Part shown: in pieces, positions 15,969 through 24,676 of the stretch
Position numbering within the stretch: the first letter of the stretch is position 1
How the letters are laid out: every line of letters starts with the position of its first letter
Assembly: GCA_035532035.1 (NCBI GenBank)
Contig: DATKRS010000003.1
Location: forward strand, 23,548-87,547
Length of the DNA stretch: 64,000 nt
DNA from: Candidatus Dormiibacterota bacterium
GTDB lineage: Bacteria; Vulcanimicrobiota; Vulcanimicrobiia; Vulcanimicrobiales; Vulcanimicrobiaceae
Direction of reading: 5' to 3'
Notes under the pieces: model-generated
The model's input: only the letters and a program-made list of their open reading frames with translations
The model's database searches: none
What the model was told of the DNA's origin: nothing
Program-made: the position numbers and the translations under genes

Positions 15969-17525
15969 TCAAGGAACCTCCGGTGCCGCCCAGGTCACGT
16001 CGGGATGGGGAAGGTGGGTTTCGACGCGCGTGATCGCGTCGTACTCTTGTTGCGAGATGCGCGAGCGGCTGCCCTGCATCAGCAATGCATACGCGGCGAG
16101 GCCGCCGGCCAAGCTCAAAACCCAGCCGCCGGACGACACGCGCGTGAAGAAGCCGTTGAGGCCACCGGCCCAGGGGTGGTGCGGGTCGAGCGCGACCGCG
16201 CCGCCGATCGCGAGGAGCCAGCCGATCGCCAGAGCCGCGAGTGCAAACGGATTGACACCGCCCGCATAGCCGTAGACGCCTTTGGGTGCGTAGAGCTGCG
16301 CCAAATCCAGGCGGCGCTTGCGCACGAGCCAGTAATCGGCGATCGCGATTCCGTCGAACGCACCGAGCATCGCGCCGTAGGCGCCGAGCCAGACGAAGAT
16401 GTAGTTCGTAAAGCTCGAGAGCAAATACCACGGCTGCATGACGAGCGAGAGCAAGCCCGTGAAGATGGCGCCGAGCGCAAACGTCACGTGCTTCGGCGCG
16501 AGGTTCTCGAATGCGCGCGCCGGCGCCATGACGTTCGCGCCGACGTTGATCGTAACGGACGAAAGAATGATGATGATGCCCGCGATGACGACGACAGGCG
16601 TCGGGAACTTCACGATGAGCTCGACCGGGTTCCAGAGCGCGGTTCCGAAGACCGCGACGGTCGCGGACGTCACGACGATACCGACGAAGGAGAAGAGCGC
16701 CATCGTCAGCGGCATGGAGAAAATCTGTCCGCGAACCTGCGCGCGTTGCGAGGTCGCGTATCGCGTGTAATCGGGAATATTGAGCGCGAGCGTCGCCCAG
16801 AATGCGATGACGCCGACGACCGACGGAGCGAAGCTCGCCCAGAAAGCCGAGCCGTGAATCTTCGCCGGTTGCGCGAGCAGCGGCCCGAAGCCGCCGGTCG
16901 CATGGATCGCCCAAACGAAGAGTGCGATGGCGCCGACCGCGAGCGTCGGAGCGGAGACCTGCGCGAGCCTCCCAATCGCCTGCGGGCCGCGCATGGCGAT
17001 GAGCACGTTGACGGCCCAGAAGATTGCGAACGCGATGCCGAGGTGCCAGGACAGGCCAGTCCACGACGGCACGATTCGCGTCAAGATTGCGTCGAGCGCT
17101 TGGCCGGCGAACCACGAGTTGATGCCGAACCATCCCGCCGCGATGACCGCGCGCGCGAGCGCTGGAACGTGGGCGCCGCGCGTGCCGAACCACAGACGCG
17201 CGAAGACGGGATATGGAATACCGAACTTCGTTCCCGCGTGCGAGACGAGGAGAATCGCGCCCATGACGATCGTGCTTCCGACGAGAATCGTGAGCACGGC
17301 CTCCCACCAGTTCATGCCGAGCGCAATCATGGATGCCGCGAGCGAGTACGTCGGCAAGCAGATGCACATGCCGATCCACAACGACGCAAACTTCGACGCG
17401 GGCCACGAATGCTCGGCTAGTGAGCATGGCCGCAGGTCCTCGTTCCACATCGAATGATTCTGCGCAGCCGCCGCTTCGGCGGCATCGGCGAGTACCACGA
17501 CGTCGCCGACCTGCACTTGCGTCAC
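15969..17525 (-). CDS. NCS1 family nucleobase:cation symporter
   Basis: Integral membrane transporter of 518 residues with about twelve hydrophobic helices. NCS1 signatures are SLWIGMCICLPTYSLAASMI, SHAGTKFGIPYPVFARLWFG, ARAVIAAGWFGINSWFAGQA, and NIPDYTRYATSQRAQVRGQ. The C-terminal region has GIAIADYWLVRKRRLDLAQLY. This group includes the hydantoin (Mhp1), allantoin (PucI) and uracil permeases. Within this operon, uptake of uracil, thymine, dihydropyrimidine or hydantoin is likely. The GTG start overlaps the stop of the beta-ureidopropionase gene (GTGA), and the stop is two bases from the aminotransferase start. Confidence 0.93.
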   Translation of the reverse strand: MTQVQVGDVVVLADAAEAAAAQNHSMWNEDLRPCSLAEHSWPASKFASLWIGMCICLPTYSLAASMIALGMNWWEAVLTILVGSTIVMGAILLVSHAGTKFGIPYPVFARLWFGTRGAHVPALARAVIAAGWFGINSWFAGQALDAILTRIVPSWTGLSWHLGIAFAIFWAVNVLIAMRGPQAIGRLAQVSAPTLAVGAIALFVWAIHATGGFGPLLAQPAKIHGSAFWASFAPSVVGVIAFWATLALNIPDYTRYATSQRAQVRGQIFSMPLTMALFSFVGIVVTSATVAVFGTALWNPVELIVKFPTPVVVIAGIIIILSSVTINVGANVMAPARAFENLAPKHVTFALGAIFTGLLSLVMQPWYLLSSFTNYIFVWLGAYGAMLGAFDGIAIADYWLVRKRRLDLAQLYAPKGVYGYAGGVNPFALAALAIGWLLAIGGAVALDPHHPWAGGLNGFFTRVSSGGWVLSLAGGLAAYALLMQGSRSRISQQEYDAITRVETHLPHPDVTWAAPEVP

Positions 17526-18406
17526 GGCGAGACCATCTCGTCGTACGCGTCGGGCCGGCGGTCGCGGTAGAACTGCCAGGTGTCGCGCACCTGGCGGATC
17601 ACGTCGCGATCCATCACGCCGACGACGACCTCGTCCCTATCTCGGCTGCCGATGGAAACGATCTGTCCGCGCGGATCGACGAGGTACGATTGCCCGTAAA
17701 ACTCGCCCATGTTCCACGGCGGCTCCATGCCGACGCGGTTGATCGCGCCGACGTAGTAGCCGTTGGCGACCGCATGCGCCGGCTGCTCGAGCTTCCAGAG
17801 ATACTCGGAGAGGCCCGCAACCGTCGCGGAGGGATTGAAGACGATCTCCGCTCCATTGAGGCCGAGAATGCGCGCACCCTCGGGAAAGTGCCGGTCGTAA
17901 CAAATGTACACGCCCACCTTCGCAAACGCGGTGTCGAAAACCGGAAAGCCGAGATTCCCTGGACGGAAATAGTACTTCTCCCAGAAGCCGCATCCGGGCG
18001 GGCCCGCCTGCACCTGCGGGATGTGGTGCTTGCGATACTTGCCGAGATACGATCCATCGGCGTCGATCACCGCAGCCGTGTTGTAGTAGAAACCGGGCGC
18101 TTCGATCTCGTACATCGGCACGACCAGGACGATGCCGAGCTCTTTGGCGAGGTTTTGCATGAGCTTTGTCGTCGGCCCGTCGGGAATATACTCTGTCGCC
18201 TCGTACCACTTCGTCATTTGCTCGGTGCAGAAGTACGGACCGTAAAAGATCTCCTGAAGGCAGACGATCTGCGCGCCTTTTCCCTTCGCCTCGCGAATCA
18301 TGCGCTCGTGCTTGGCGATCGCCGCCTTCTTGTGCTCGTCGACGGGCCGGCTTCCGTCGACGTCGTTGTGCGCTTGAATCAGCGCAATCGTTACTTTGCT
18401 TTCCAT
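17522..18406 (-). CDS. pydC: Beta-ureidopropionase (N-carbamoyl-beta-alanine amidohydrolase), nitrilase superfamily
   Basis: A 294-residue nitrilase-fold amidohydrolase. The Glu-Lys-Cys triad is visible: E52 in CLQEIFYGPYFC, K126 in GKYRKHHIPQV and C169 in YICYDRHFPEGAR. Length and surrounding sequence (AGPPGCGFWEKYYFRPGN) match N-carbamoyl-amidases. Family reaction: N-carbamoyl-beta-alanine to beta-alanine, CO2 and ammonia. It lies between dihydropyrimidinase (six bases upstream) and the permease (four-base overlap), which supports beta-ureidopropionase over D-N-carbamoylase. Gene symbol follows pathway usage. Confidence 0.9.
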   Translation of the reverse strand: MESKVTIALIQAHNDVDGSRPVDEHKKAAIAKHERMIREAKGKGAQIVCLQEIFYGPYFCTEQMTKWYEATEYIPDGPTTKLMQNLAKELGIVLVVPMYEIEAPGFYYNTAAVIDADGSYLGKYRKHHIPQVQAGPPGCGFWEKYYFRPGNLGFPVFDTAFAKVGVYICYDRHFPEGARILGLNGAEIVFNPSATVAGLSEYLWKLEQPAHAVANGYYVGAINRVGMEPPWNMGEFYGQSYLVDPRGQIVSIGSRDRDEVVVGVMDRDVIRQVRDTWQFYRDRRPDAYDEMVSP

Positions 18407-18412
18407 GTACTC

Positions 18413-19804
18413 CTACAGCTGCACGGGGTAGAAGCGTGCGCTCTTGATATGTTTTCCGGCGCCTTTTTCACCGACGAACGTCTCGCCGTCCGCGACCATG
18501 CGTCCGCGCGAGAACACGTAGCGTGGGCGCCCCTTCACCGTCATGCCTTCGAAGACGTTGTTGTCGACGTTCATATGGTGCGCCTTCGCCGAGATCGTGC
18601 GCCGTGCTGCGGGGTCCCAGACGACGATGTCCGCGTCGCTGCCTGCCGCGATCGTCCCCTTGCGAGGGAAGAGCCCGAAGAGCTTTGCGGGGTTCGTCGA
18701 GCCGAGGGCGACGAACGCGTTCAAGCCGAATACGCCGCCGTTCACGCCCACGTCGTAGAGAATCGCGAGCCGGTCTTCGATGGTCGGGGCGCCGTTGGGA
18801 ATCTTCGAGAAATCGTTCCTGCCGAGCTCTTTCTGGCCGCAGAGATTGAACGAGCAGTGATCCGAGCCAAAGCTCTGCAACTCCATGTTCTTGAGCTTGT
18901 GCAGGAGAACGCTCTGATTCCACTTTTCGCGGATCGGCGGCGAGAGCACGTACTTTGCGCCCTCGAAGTTCGGCCGCTCGTAGTCGCTGAAGTCGCAGAC
19001 GAGATACTGCGGACAGGTCTCGCCGTAGATCGGCAGGCCGCGCTTGCGGCCGTCGCTGATTGCATCGGCGGCCATCGCCGACGAAACGTGCACGACGTAG
19101 AGCGGCGCGCCAGCGATCTCCGCCAAGCGGATCGCGCGATGCGTCGCTTCGCCCTCGCACTCGACCGGACGCGTGAGCGCGTGCCACTTCGGCTCGGTCT
19201 TCCCCTGCGCGAGCGCTTGCTTCGTGATGACCTCGATCACGTCGCCGTTCTCGGCGTGCACTTGGACGAGGCCGCCCGCGTCGCGGCAGACTTGAAGCGT
19301 CTTGAAGATGGTCTCGTCGTCGACGTACAGCACGTGCTTGTATGCCATGAAGACCTTGAACGAGTTGACGCCCTGCTCGCCGATCATCCTCGGAATCTCG
19401 GCCATCGTCTCGTCGCGGCCGTCGGCGACCGTGAGATGAAAGGCGTAGTCGATGCAGGCTTTGCCCGATGCCTTCTCGTGCCAGGTCTTGACCGCGTCGA
19501 GCAGAGAGTTCCCGCGCGTATGCAGCGCGAAATCGACGATCGTCGTCGTACCCCCCATCGCAGCGCCGCGCGTCCCCGTTTCGAAATCGTCCGCTGTGAC
19601 GGTGCCGCCGAAGGGCATGTCGAGATGCGTGTGTGGATCGATGCCGCCGGGAAACACGTACGCGTCGCTCGCGTCGACGATCTCGTGCTTCTCCGCCGGC
19701 AGGCTGCGGCCAATTGCGCTGACGGTCTCGCCTTGGATGAGAACGTCGGCGGGATACGTGTCGACAGCCGTGACGACGGTACCGCCCTTAATGAGCGTGC
19801 CCAA
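18413..19804 (-). CDS. hydA: Dihydropyrimidinase / D-hydantoinase
   Basis: Amidohydrolase-superfamily enzyme of 463 residues opening the dihydrouracil or dihydrothymine ring. All metal ligands stand at the family positions: H58 and H60 (GGIDPHTHLD), the carboxylatable K150 and Y155 (SFKVFMAYK), H183 (LVQVHAENGD), H239 (LYVVHVSS) and D315 (SFGSDHCSFN). The TTG start is supported by GAGG seven bases upstream and overlaps the PreA stop by 17 bases. The hydantoinase and dihydropyrimidinase activities are not separable by eye; context favours the latter. Confidence 0.95.
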   Translation of the reverse strand: MGTLIKGGTVVTAVDTYPADVLIQGETVSAIGRSLPAEKHEIVDASDAYVFPGGIDPHTHLDMPFGGTVTADDFETGTRGAAMGGTTTIVDFALHTRGNSLLDAVKTWHEKASGKACIDYAFHLTVADGRDETMAEIPRMIGEQGVNSFKVFMAYKHVLYVDDETIFKTLQVCRDAGGLVQVHAENGDVIEVITKQALAQGKTEPKWHALTRPVECEGEATHRAIRLAEIAGAPLYVVHVSSAMAADAISDGRKRGLPIYGETCPQYLVCDFSDYERPNFEGAKYVLSPPIREKWNQSVLLHKLKNMELQSFGSDHCSFNLCGQKELGRNDFSKIPNGAPTIEDRLAILYDVGVNGGVFGLNAFVALGSTNPAKLFGLFPRKGTIAAGSDADIVVWDPAARRTISAKAHHMNVDNNVFEGMTVKGRPRYVFSRGRMVADGETFVGEKGAGKHIKSARFYPVQL

Positions 19805-21047
19805 CCGCGTTCCTCTCTTTCCAGCTCTGCGACGGCAGGCCGCTGTCGACGCGAATCATGTCGATGCAGTCGACGGGGCAGACCATCATGCACAAGTTAC
19901 AGCCGACGCAGTGGTCGGCGTCGACGACGAGGTCGTAGGTGCCGTTGGTGCCACTGGCGACGCGATCGATGCATTGGTGTGCCGCATCCTCGCAGGCGAT
20001 GTAACACTTATTGCAGTGAATGCACCGCGACTGGTCGACCTCGGCGACGATCTTATAGTTGAGATTGAGATTTTCCCAGGTGGTGATGGTGTCACGCGAC
20101 TTCCCGACGAGCTCGCGCACCGATGCCAAGCCTTTTGCGTCGAGGTAGTCGTTCAAGCCGTCGATCATTTCGCGCACGATGCGAAATCCGGAATGCATGA
20201 CCGCGGTGCACACCTGAACGTTCGTTGCGCCCAAGAGGAGAAACTCGACCGCATCGCGCCACGTCTCGACGCCGCCGATTCCCGAGATCGGAATCCCGAC
20301 CTCCGGGTCGCGCGCGCAGTCGCTGACCATGTTGAGCGCGATCGGCTTGACCGCCGGTCCGCAGTACCCGCCGTGCGAGCTCTTGCCGTCGACGTGCGGG
20401 ATCGGCTTCCATGACTCGAGATCGACGCCCATCACGCTGTTGATCGTGTTGATGAGGCTGATCGCGTCGGCGCCGCCACGCGAAGCGCCGCGTGCGGGAA
20501 AGCGAACGTCGGTGACGTTCGGCGTGAGCTTGACGATGACGGGAACGCGGGCGGCCTCCTTGACGTACGTCGTCACGCGCTCGATGAGATCGGGATGCTG
20601 GCCGACTGCGGCACCCATGCCGCGTTCGCTCATGCCGTGCGGGCATCCGAAGTTGAGCTCGAAGCCGTCGATGTCGACCTCTTGCACGCGCTTCACGAGC
20701 TCGTGCCACGGCTGCTGCTCGCAGACCTCCATCAGCGATGCGACGATCGCGCGATCGGGAAACGCTTTCTTGCACTCCGCGATCTCTTTGAGATTGTCGT
20801 CCAACGGCCGATCGGTGATGAGCTCGATGTTGTTCATGCCGACCATGCGGTGCTCGCGGTAGTTGAGGCCCGCAAAACGTGACGTTACGTTGACGATCGG
20901 CGTGCCGAGCGTCTTCCAAACCGCCCCACCCCACCCTTGCTCGAAGGCACGCTGCACCTGATAGCCGCTGTTCGTCGGTGGTGCCGACGCGAGCCAAAAT
21001 GGATTCGGGCTGCTAATCCCGGCCAGGTTACTGCGTAAATCAGCCAT
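19788..21047 (-). CDS. preA: NAD(P)-dependent dihydropyrimidine dehydrogenase subunit PreA
   Basis: FMN- and Fe-S-containing catalytic subunit reducing uracil or thymine, 419 residues. The N-terminal TIM barrel is of the DHOD type (NPFWLASAPPTNSGYQVQRA, FELNFGCPHGMSERGMG, INTINSVMGVDLESW, ISGIGGVETWRDAVEFLLLG). The C-terminal 2[4Fe-4S] ferredoxin has CIHCNKCYIACEDAAHQC and CVGCNLCMMVCPVDC. The loop corresponding to the catalytic Cys of mammalian DPD reads GAAVGQ, with Val; from memory E. coli PreA also lacks that Cys. It follows preT by nine bases. Confidence 0.95.
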   Translation of the reverse strand: MADLRSNLAGISSPNPFWLASAPPTNSGYQVQRAFEQGWGGAVWKTLGTPIVNVTSRFAGLNYREHRMVGMNNIELITDRPLDDNLKEIAECKKAFPDRAIVASLMEVCEQQPWHELVKRVQEVDIDGFELNFGCPHGMSERGMGAAVGQHPDLIERVTTYVKEAARVPVIVKLTPNVTDVRFPARGASRGGADAISLINTINSVMGVDLESWKPIPHVDGKSSHGGYCGPAVKPIALNMVSDCARDPEVGIPISGIGGVETWRDAVEFLLLGATNVQVCTAVMHSGFRIVREMIDGLNDYLDAKGLASVRELVGKSRDTITTWENLNLNYKIVAEVDQSRCIHCNKCYIACEDAAHQCIDRVASGTNGTYDLVVDADHCVGCNLCMMVCPVDCIDMIRVDSGLPSQSWKERNAVGHAH

Positions 21048-21056
21048 TGTCGTTCC

Positions 21057-22349
21057 TCACCCCGACGCTTCGACGGTGGTACGCAGGACGCCGAGATACT
21101 CGTGCACCGAGCGTGCCGCGATCTTCCCTTGTTCGGCCGCTTCCACCACCATCGCTTCGCGCACGCCCTTTGCGAAGATGCAATCGCCCGCCGCAAAGAC
21201 GCCCTCGCGCGTCGTGCGCAGCGCATCGTCGACGCGAACGACGCCGTTGTCGTGCGCGACGCCGAGTGCGTCGATGGCGTCGAGCAGGCGGTTCTGCCCG
21301 ATCGCACTGATGACGGTATCGCACGGCGCGACGAAGGAGCCTTCGGCGTTCGTGCGCGCGAGCTCTAACCCGACGACGCTCCCGCCCTCGGCGATCACGC
21401 GCACTGGCGCACAGTGAAAGCGAAACTCGATGCCCTCTTCCTTGGCAAAGTCGTACTCGAACTCGTAGGCGGGCATCTCCGCTTCGCCGCGGCGGTAGTA
21501 CATCGTAACCTGCTCCGCGCCGAGCCGTTTCGCGCACGTGAGCGCGTCGATCGCCGTATTCCCCGCACCGATCACCGCGACGCGATTGCCCAATCCCGGA
21601 GCGTCGCCGGTGGTCTTCGCGCGCTCGATGAAAGCGAGCGCGTCTCGCGCGTACTCTTGGCCGGGAATGCGCAGCTGCGGCACGTCACCCATGCCGCACG
21701 CGAGGATTATCGCGTCGTATTCCGCCACGAGCGATGCCGCCGATACGTCGTCGCCGACGCGCGCGCTCGTGCGAACGTCGCACCCGAGCTCGATCACCTG
21801 CTGCGCTTCCCACAGCGCGACGTCCGTGGAGAGCCGAAAGGGCACGATGCCAAACGTGTTCAATCCGCCGAGTTGCTTGCGCGCTTCGAAGATCGTAACC
21901 GCGTGGCCGTACCGGCGCAGATCGCGCGCGGCGGCAAGACCCGCGGGGCCGCCGCCGACGATCGCGACGCGCTTGCCCGTCGGCGCGCCGGCGTCGAAGA
22001 TGCGCGTGCCGGCTTCGCGCACGACGTCGGTAGAGTAGCGCTGCAGATCGCCGATGCGTATCGGCGTGTCGCTCTCGGTGTTGTACACGCATGCACCCTC
22101 GCACAACTCTTCGACGGGGCAGACGCGCGCGCAGGAAGCGCCGAGAGGATTCGCGTCGAGAATCGTGCGCGCGCTGCCCGTGACGTTTCCATCGGCGATT
22201 TGCGCGATGAAGCGCGGAATGTCGATGTGCGTCGGGCACGCGCGCGTGCAGGGCGCGTCGTAGCAGTAGAGACACCGATTCGCCTCGATCGAAACCTCGA
22301 GGTGCGACAGCTCCTTTTGAATCGGTTTCCCGGGAAAATCCCCTGTCAT
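21057..22349 (-). CDS. preT: NAD(P)-dependent dihydropyrimidine dehydrogenase subunit PreT
   Basis: FAD/NAD(P)H-binding, Fe-S-containing electron-input subunit of 430 residues, of the glutamate-synthase small-subunit type. The N-terminal cluster motifs are CLYCYDAPCTRACPTHIDI and CARVCPVEELCEGAC. Two dinucleotide folds follow: VAIVGGGPAGLAAARDLRRYG for FAD and NRVAVIGAGNTAIDALTCAK for NAD(P)H. The C-terminal FAD loop is EGVFAAGDCIFAKG. With PreA it forms the two-protein bacterial equivalent of DPD. It starts five bases after the mmsA stop. Confidence 0.94.
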   Translation of the reverse strand: MTGDFPGKPIQKELSHLEVSIEANRCLYCYDAPCTRACPTHIDIPRFIAQIADGNVTGSARTILDANPLGASCARVCPVEELCEGACVYNTESDTPIRIGDLQRYSTDVVREAGTRIFDAGAPTGKRVAIVGGGPAGLAAARDLRRYGHAVTIFEARKQLGGLNTFGIVPFRLSTDVALWEAQQVIELGCDVRTSARVGDDVSAASLVAEYDAIILACGMGDVPQLRIPGQEYARDALAFIERAKTTGDAPGLGNRVAVIGAGNTAIDALTCAKRLGAEQVTMYYRRGEAEMPAYEFEYDFAKEEGIEFRFHCAPVRVIAEGGSVVGLELARTNAEGSFVAPCDTVISAIGQNRLLDAIDALGVAHDNGVVRVDDALRTTREGVFAAGDCIFAKGVREAMVVEAAEQGKIAARSVHEYLGVLRTTVEASG

Positions 22350-22354
22350 CTACA

Positions 22355-23863
22355 TTACTTGTGCGTCGGAAAGCCGAGGTTCACGCCGGCATTGCTCTCG
22401 TGCCAGCGGCTCGTGACGACCTTGCCGCGCGTGTAGAAGCGAAACGCGTCGGGGCCGTACACGTGGAGATCGCCGAACAACGACGATTTCCAGCCGCCGA
22501 ACGAATAGTAGCCGACGGGCACCGGGATCGGCACGTTGATGCCGACCATGCCGGCCTGCACCTCGCTTTGAAAGAGCCGGGCGGCGCCTCCGCTGCGCGT
22601 AAAAATGGACGTGCCGTTGCCGTATGGATTCGCGTTGACGATCGCGAGCGCATCGTCGAGCGATCCCGCGCGGACGTTGACGAGCACGGGCCCAAAGATC
22701 TCGTCGCGATAGATCGACATCGCGGGCGTCGCGTTGTCGAAGAGCGTCGGCCCGATGAAGAAACCATCTTCGTATCCCGAGACGCGCAGGGTACGCCCGT
22801 CGGCGAGAAGCGCCGCGCCTTCTTTCACGCCGCTGTCGATGTACGAGAGAATGCGATCGCGCGCCGCCGGCGTCACGACCGGCCCCATATCGTTGCCTGC
22901 GTCGTGCCCGGCGCCGACCTTGAGCTTGTCGATGCGTTCGAGAACGCGTTGGAGCAGCGGCTTCGCGCAGTCGCCGACGGTAACGCTTGCGGAGATCGCC
23001 ATGCAGCGCTGCCCCGCCGAGCCGTATGCACTCGAGACGAGCGCGTCCGCGGCGGCATCGAGATCCGCATCGGGCATGACGACGAGATGATTCTTCGCTC
23101 CGCCGAGCGCCTGCACGCGTTTGCCGTTCTTCGCGGCGGTCTCGTAGATGTAGCGCGCAATCGGCGTCGATCCGACGAAGGAGACGGCATTGACGCGCGG
23201 ATGCGCGAGCAACGCGTCGACGGCAACCTTGTCGCCGTGCACGACGTTGAGCGCGCCATCGGGCAAACCCGACTCCTGCAGCAACTTCGCGATGAGCAGC
23301 GAAGCCGACGGGTCGCGCTCGGAGGGCTTGAGCACGAAAGTATTGCCGGCGGCGAGCGCGGGCGCGAGCATCCAAATCGGCACCATCATCGGGAAGTTGA
23401 ACGGGGTGATGCCGACGCAGACGCCGACGGGCTGGCGCAGCGAGTAGGTGTCGACGTTGGTCGAGACGTTCTCGCTAAGCTCGCCTTTGAGCAACTGCGG
23501 CAAGCCGCAAGCGAAATCGATGACCTCGAGCGCACGCGCAATCTCGCCGGCGGCGTCGGTAACGATCTTGCCGTGCTCGTTCGAAACGATGCGCGCGAGT
23601 TCGTCGGCGTGCGCGCGCACGCGCTCGCGAAAGGCAAAGAGCACTTCGGTACGCTTGCCGAGGGGCGTGCGGCTCCACTTCGGAAAGACGTCCGCGGCCG
23701 CACGCACGGCGGCGTCGACCGTTGCCTCGTCGGCAAATGTGACGCGCGCTTGAACCTGCCCGCGCGCTGGATCGTAAATATCGCCGAAACGTGATGCATC
23801 GTCGCCGGCATCTCGGCCAGCGATGAAATGCCCCACGTTGCGAAGCCGAGCGGGTGCTTCCAT
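22355..23863 (-). CDS. mmsA: CoA-acylating methylmalonate-semialdehyde / malonate-semialdehyde dehydrogenase
   Basis: ALDH-superfamily enzyme of 502 residues. The catalytic Cys is C287 in YGSAGQRCMAIS. The usual ALDH Glu region instead reads ALGGAKNHLVV, as in the CoA-dependent MmsA/IolA group. Other motifs are GVCVGITPFNFPMMVPIWM, FVLKPSERDPSA and FVGSTPIARYIY. It would convert malonate or methylmalonate semialdehyde to acetyl-CoA or propionyl-CoA with NAD+. It is the first gene of the operon; AAGG lies seven bases upstream of the ATG, and the start is only 14 bases from the divergent gene. Confidence 0.93.
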   Translation of the reverse strand: MEAPARLRNVGHFIAGRDAGDDASRFGDIYDPARGQVQARVTFADEATVDAAVRAAADVFPKWSRTPLGKRTEVLFAFRERVRAHADELARIVSNEHGKIVTDAAGEIARALEVIDFACGLPQLLKGELSENVSTNVDTYSLRQPVGVCVGITPFNFPMMVPIWMLAPALAAGNTFVLKPSERDPSASLLIAKLLQESGLPDGALNVVHGDKVAVDALLAHPRVNAVSFVGSTPIARYIYETAAKNGKRVQALGGAKNHLVVMPDADLDAAADALVSSAYGSAGQRCMAISASVTVGDCAKPLLQRVLERIDKLKVGAGHDAGNDMGPVVTPAARDRILSYIDSGVKEGAALLADGRTLRVSGYEDGFFIGPTLFDNATPAMSIYRDEIFGPVLVNVRAGSLDDALAIVNANPYGNGTSIFTRSGGAARLFQSEVQAGMVGINVPIPVPVGYYSFGGWKSSLFGDLHVYGPDAFRFYTRGKVVTSRWHESNAGVNLGFPTHK

Positions 23864-23866
23864 AAT
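23838..23866 (+). promoter_or_regulatory. Possible promoter for the MGMT-like/DUF3175 gene
   Basis: TTGCGA at 23838-23843 and CATAAT at 23861-23866 are 17 bases apart and lie just before the ATG at 23878. The 20 bases 23861-23880 are strikingly AT-rich in this GC-rich sequence and include the mmsA start codon on the other strand, so a shared bidirectional promoter is likely. The exact elements are a reading, not proof. Confidence 0.4.
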
Positions 23867-23877
23867 ATTGCCTTAAT

Positions 23878-24654
23878 ATGACGGCGATGAAGCGTTATCC
23901 TCGGGCGACGCTCCTGCGCATCGCGACGCCGCTCGGCGTCGACCTGCTCGTCGACGTCGCCGGTGGCCGGGTGATCTCCAGCCGCTTCGCGCGCCACCGC
24001 AAAACGCTCGCCGCTCGCGCTCCCGGCAAGGAAAGGCTCGCGCGTGAAGTCGCTCGCCAAGTCGCTGCCTATTTCAAAGGAACGCTCGAGCGGTTCACGC
24101 TGCCGCTCGCCTTCGAGGGGACGCCGTTCGAATGCGAGGTCTGGCGCCAAGTCGCGAGCCTCGCGTTCGGCGAGTTCGTCTCCTACGCCGACGTCGCTCG
24201 AGCGGTTGGCAGACCGCTCTCGCACCGCGGCGTCGCGCGCGCGGTGGGAAGGACGCAGCACGCGCTCTTCGTCCCCGCGCAGCGCGTCGTCGGCGCCGAC
24301 GGCAAACCGCGCGGCGTGTCGCCCGCGTCGCTGCGCCTGCGTCTCATCGCATTCGAACGTGGGAAGAGAGAAGACATGGCAACCAAACGCTGGTCGCAGA
24401 ACGTCACCGAGCGCAGCAGCGCGCTCGACATCGAGCCGGACGTCTTCAAGAAGCGCAGCGCGAAGGCGATTGCGCAATCGTTGAAATCATCGGCGGAGCA
24501 CAGCACGCGGCGAAAGGGCAGCGCGTACCAATCGGCGATGTCGATGCTGAACTTCTACATCAACCGTGCGGGCAAGAACTTGAGCGAGAGCCGACTGCAG
24601 ACGCTCGAGCGCGCGAAAGCAGAACTGCGAAAGGCCTTCGGCAGGGAGCCGTAA
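23878..24654 (+). CDS. Alkyltransferase-like (MGMT fold) domain fused to DUF3175; catalytic Cys absent
   Basis: A 258-residue fusion. Residues ~1-162 follow O6-alkylguanine-DNA alkyltransferase: ERFTLPLAFEGTPFECEVWR, FGEFVSYADVARAVGRP, RGVARAVG. The active-site motif PCHRV is replaced by PAQRV (133-137), and the usual ANxxNP stretch reads TQHALF, so methyl transfer is not expected. Such proteins resemble alkyltransferase-like (ATL) damage sensors. Residues ~167-258 match DUF3175 (RWSQNVTERSSALDIE, KKRSAKAIAQSLKSSAEHST, SAMSMLNFYINRAGKNL). An internal ATG at 24376, where free-standing DUF3175 proteins start, could also give a separate product. Confidence 0.8.
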   Translation: MTAMKRYPRATLLRIATPLGVDLLVDVAGGRVISSRFARHRKTLAARAPGKERLAREVARQVAAYFKGTLERFTLPLAFEGTPFECEVWRQVASLAFGEFVSYADVARAVGRPLSHRGVARAVGRTQHALFVPAQRVVGADGKPRGVSPASLRLRLIAFERGKREDMATKRWSQNVTERSSALDIEPDVFKKRSAKAIAQSLKSSAEHSTRRKGSAYQSAMSMLNFYINRAGKNLSESRLQTLERAKAELRKAFGREP

Positions 24655-24676
24655 GGCCTTTCGCACATGGTTGCGG

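Noticed and set aside
15958..17448. Upstream extension of the aminotransferase frame to 924 codons
   Set aside because: The extension is the alternate frame of the NCS1 permease gene; the aminotransferase homology begins at MQNNAERAKRHLF.
17333..20062. A 909-codon + strand open frame opposite the hydantoinase and permease genes
   Set aside because: It is antisense to four well-supported pathway genes and its translation is Arg/Asp/Val-rich without family motifs, typical of a GC-rich shadow frame.
20575..20625. Missing catalytic Cys in the PreA loop (GAAVGQ in place of the mammalian DPD Cys)
   Set aside because: From memory E. coli PreA also lacks Cys at this place, so this seems normal for the two-subunit bacterial enzyme rather than a sign of inactivity.
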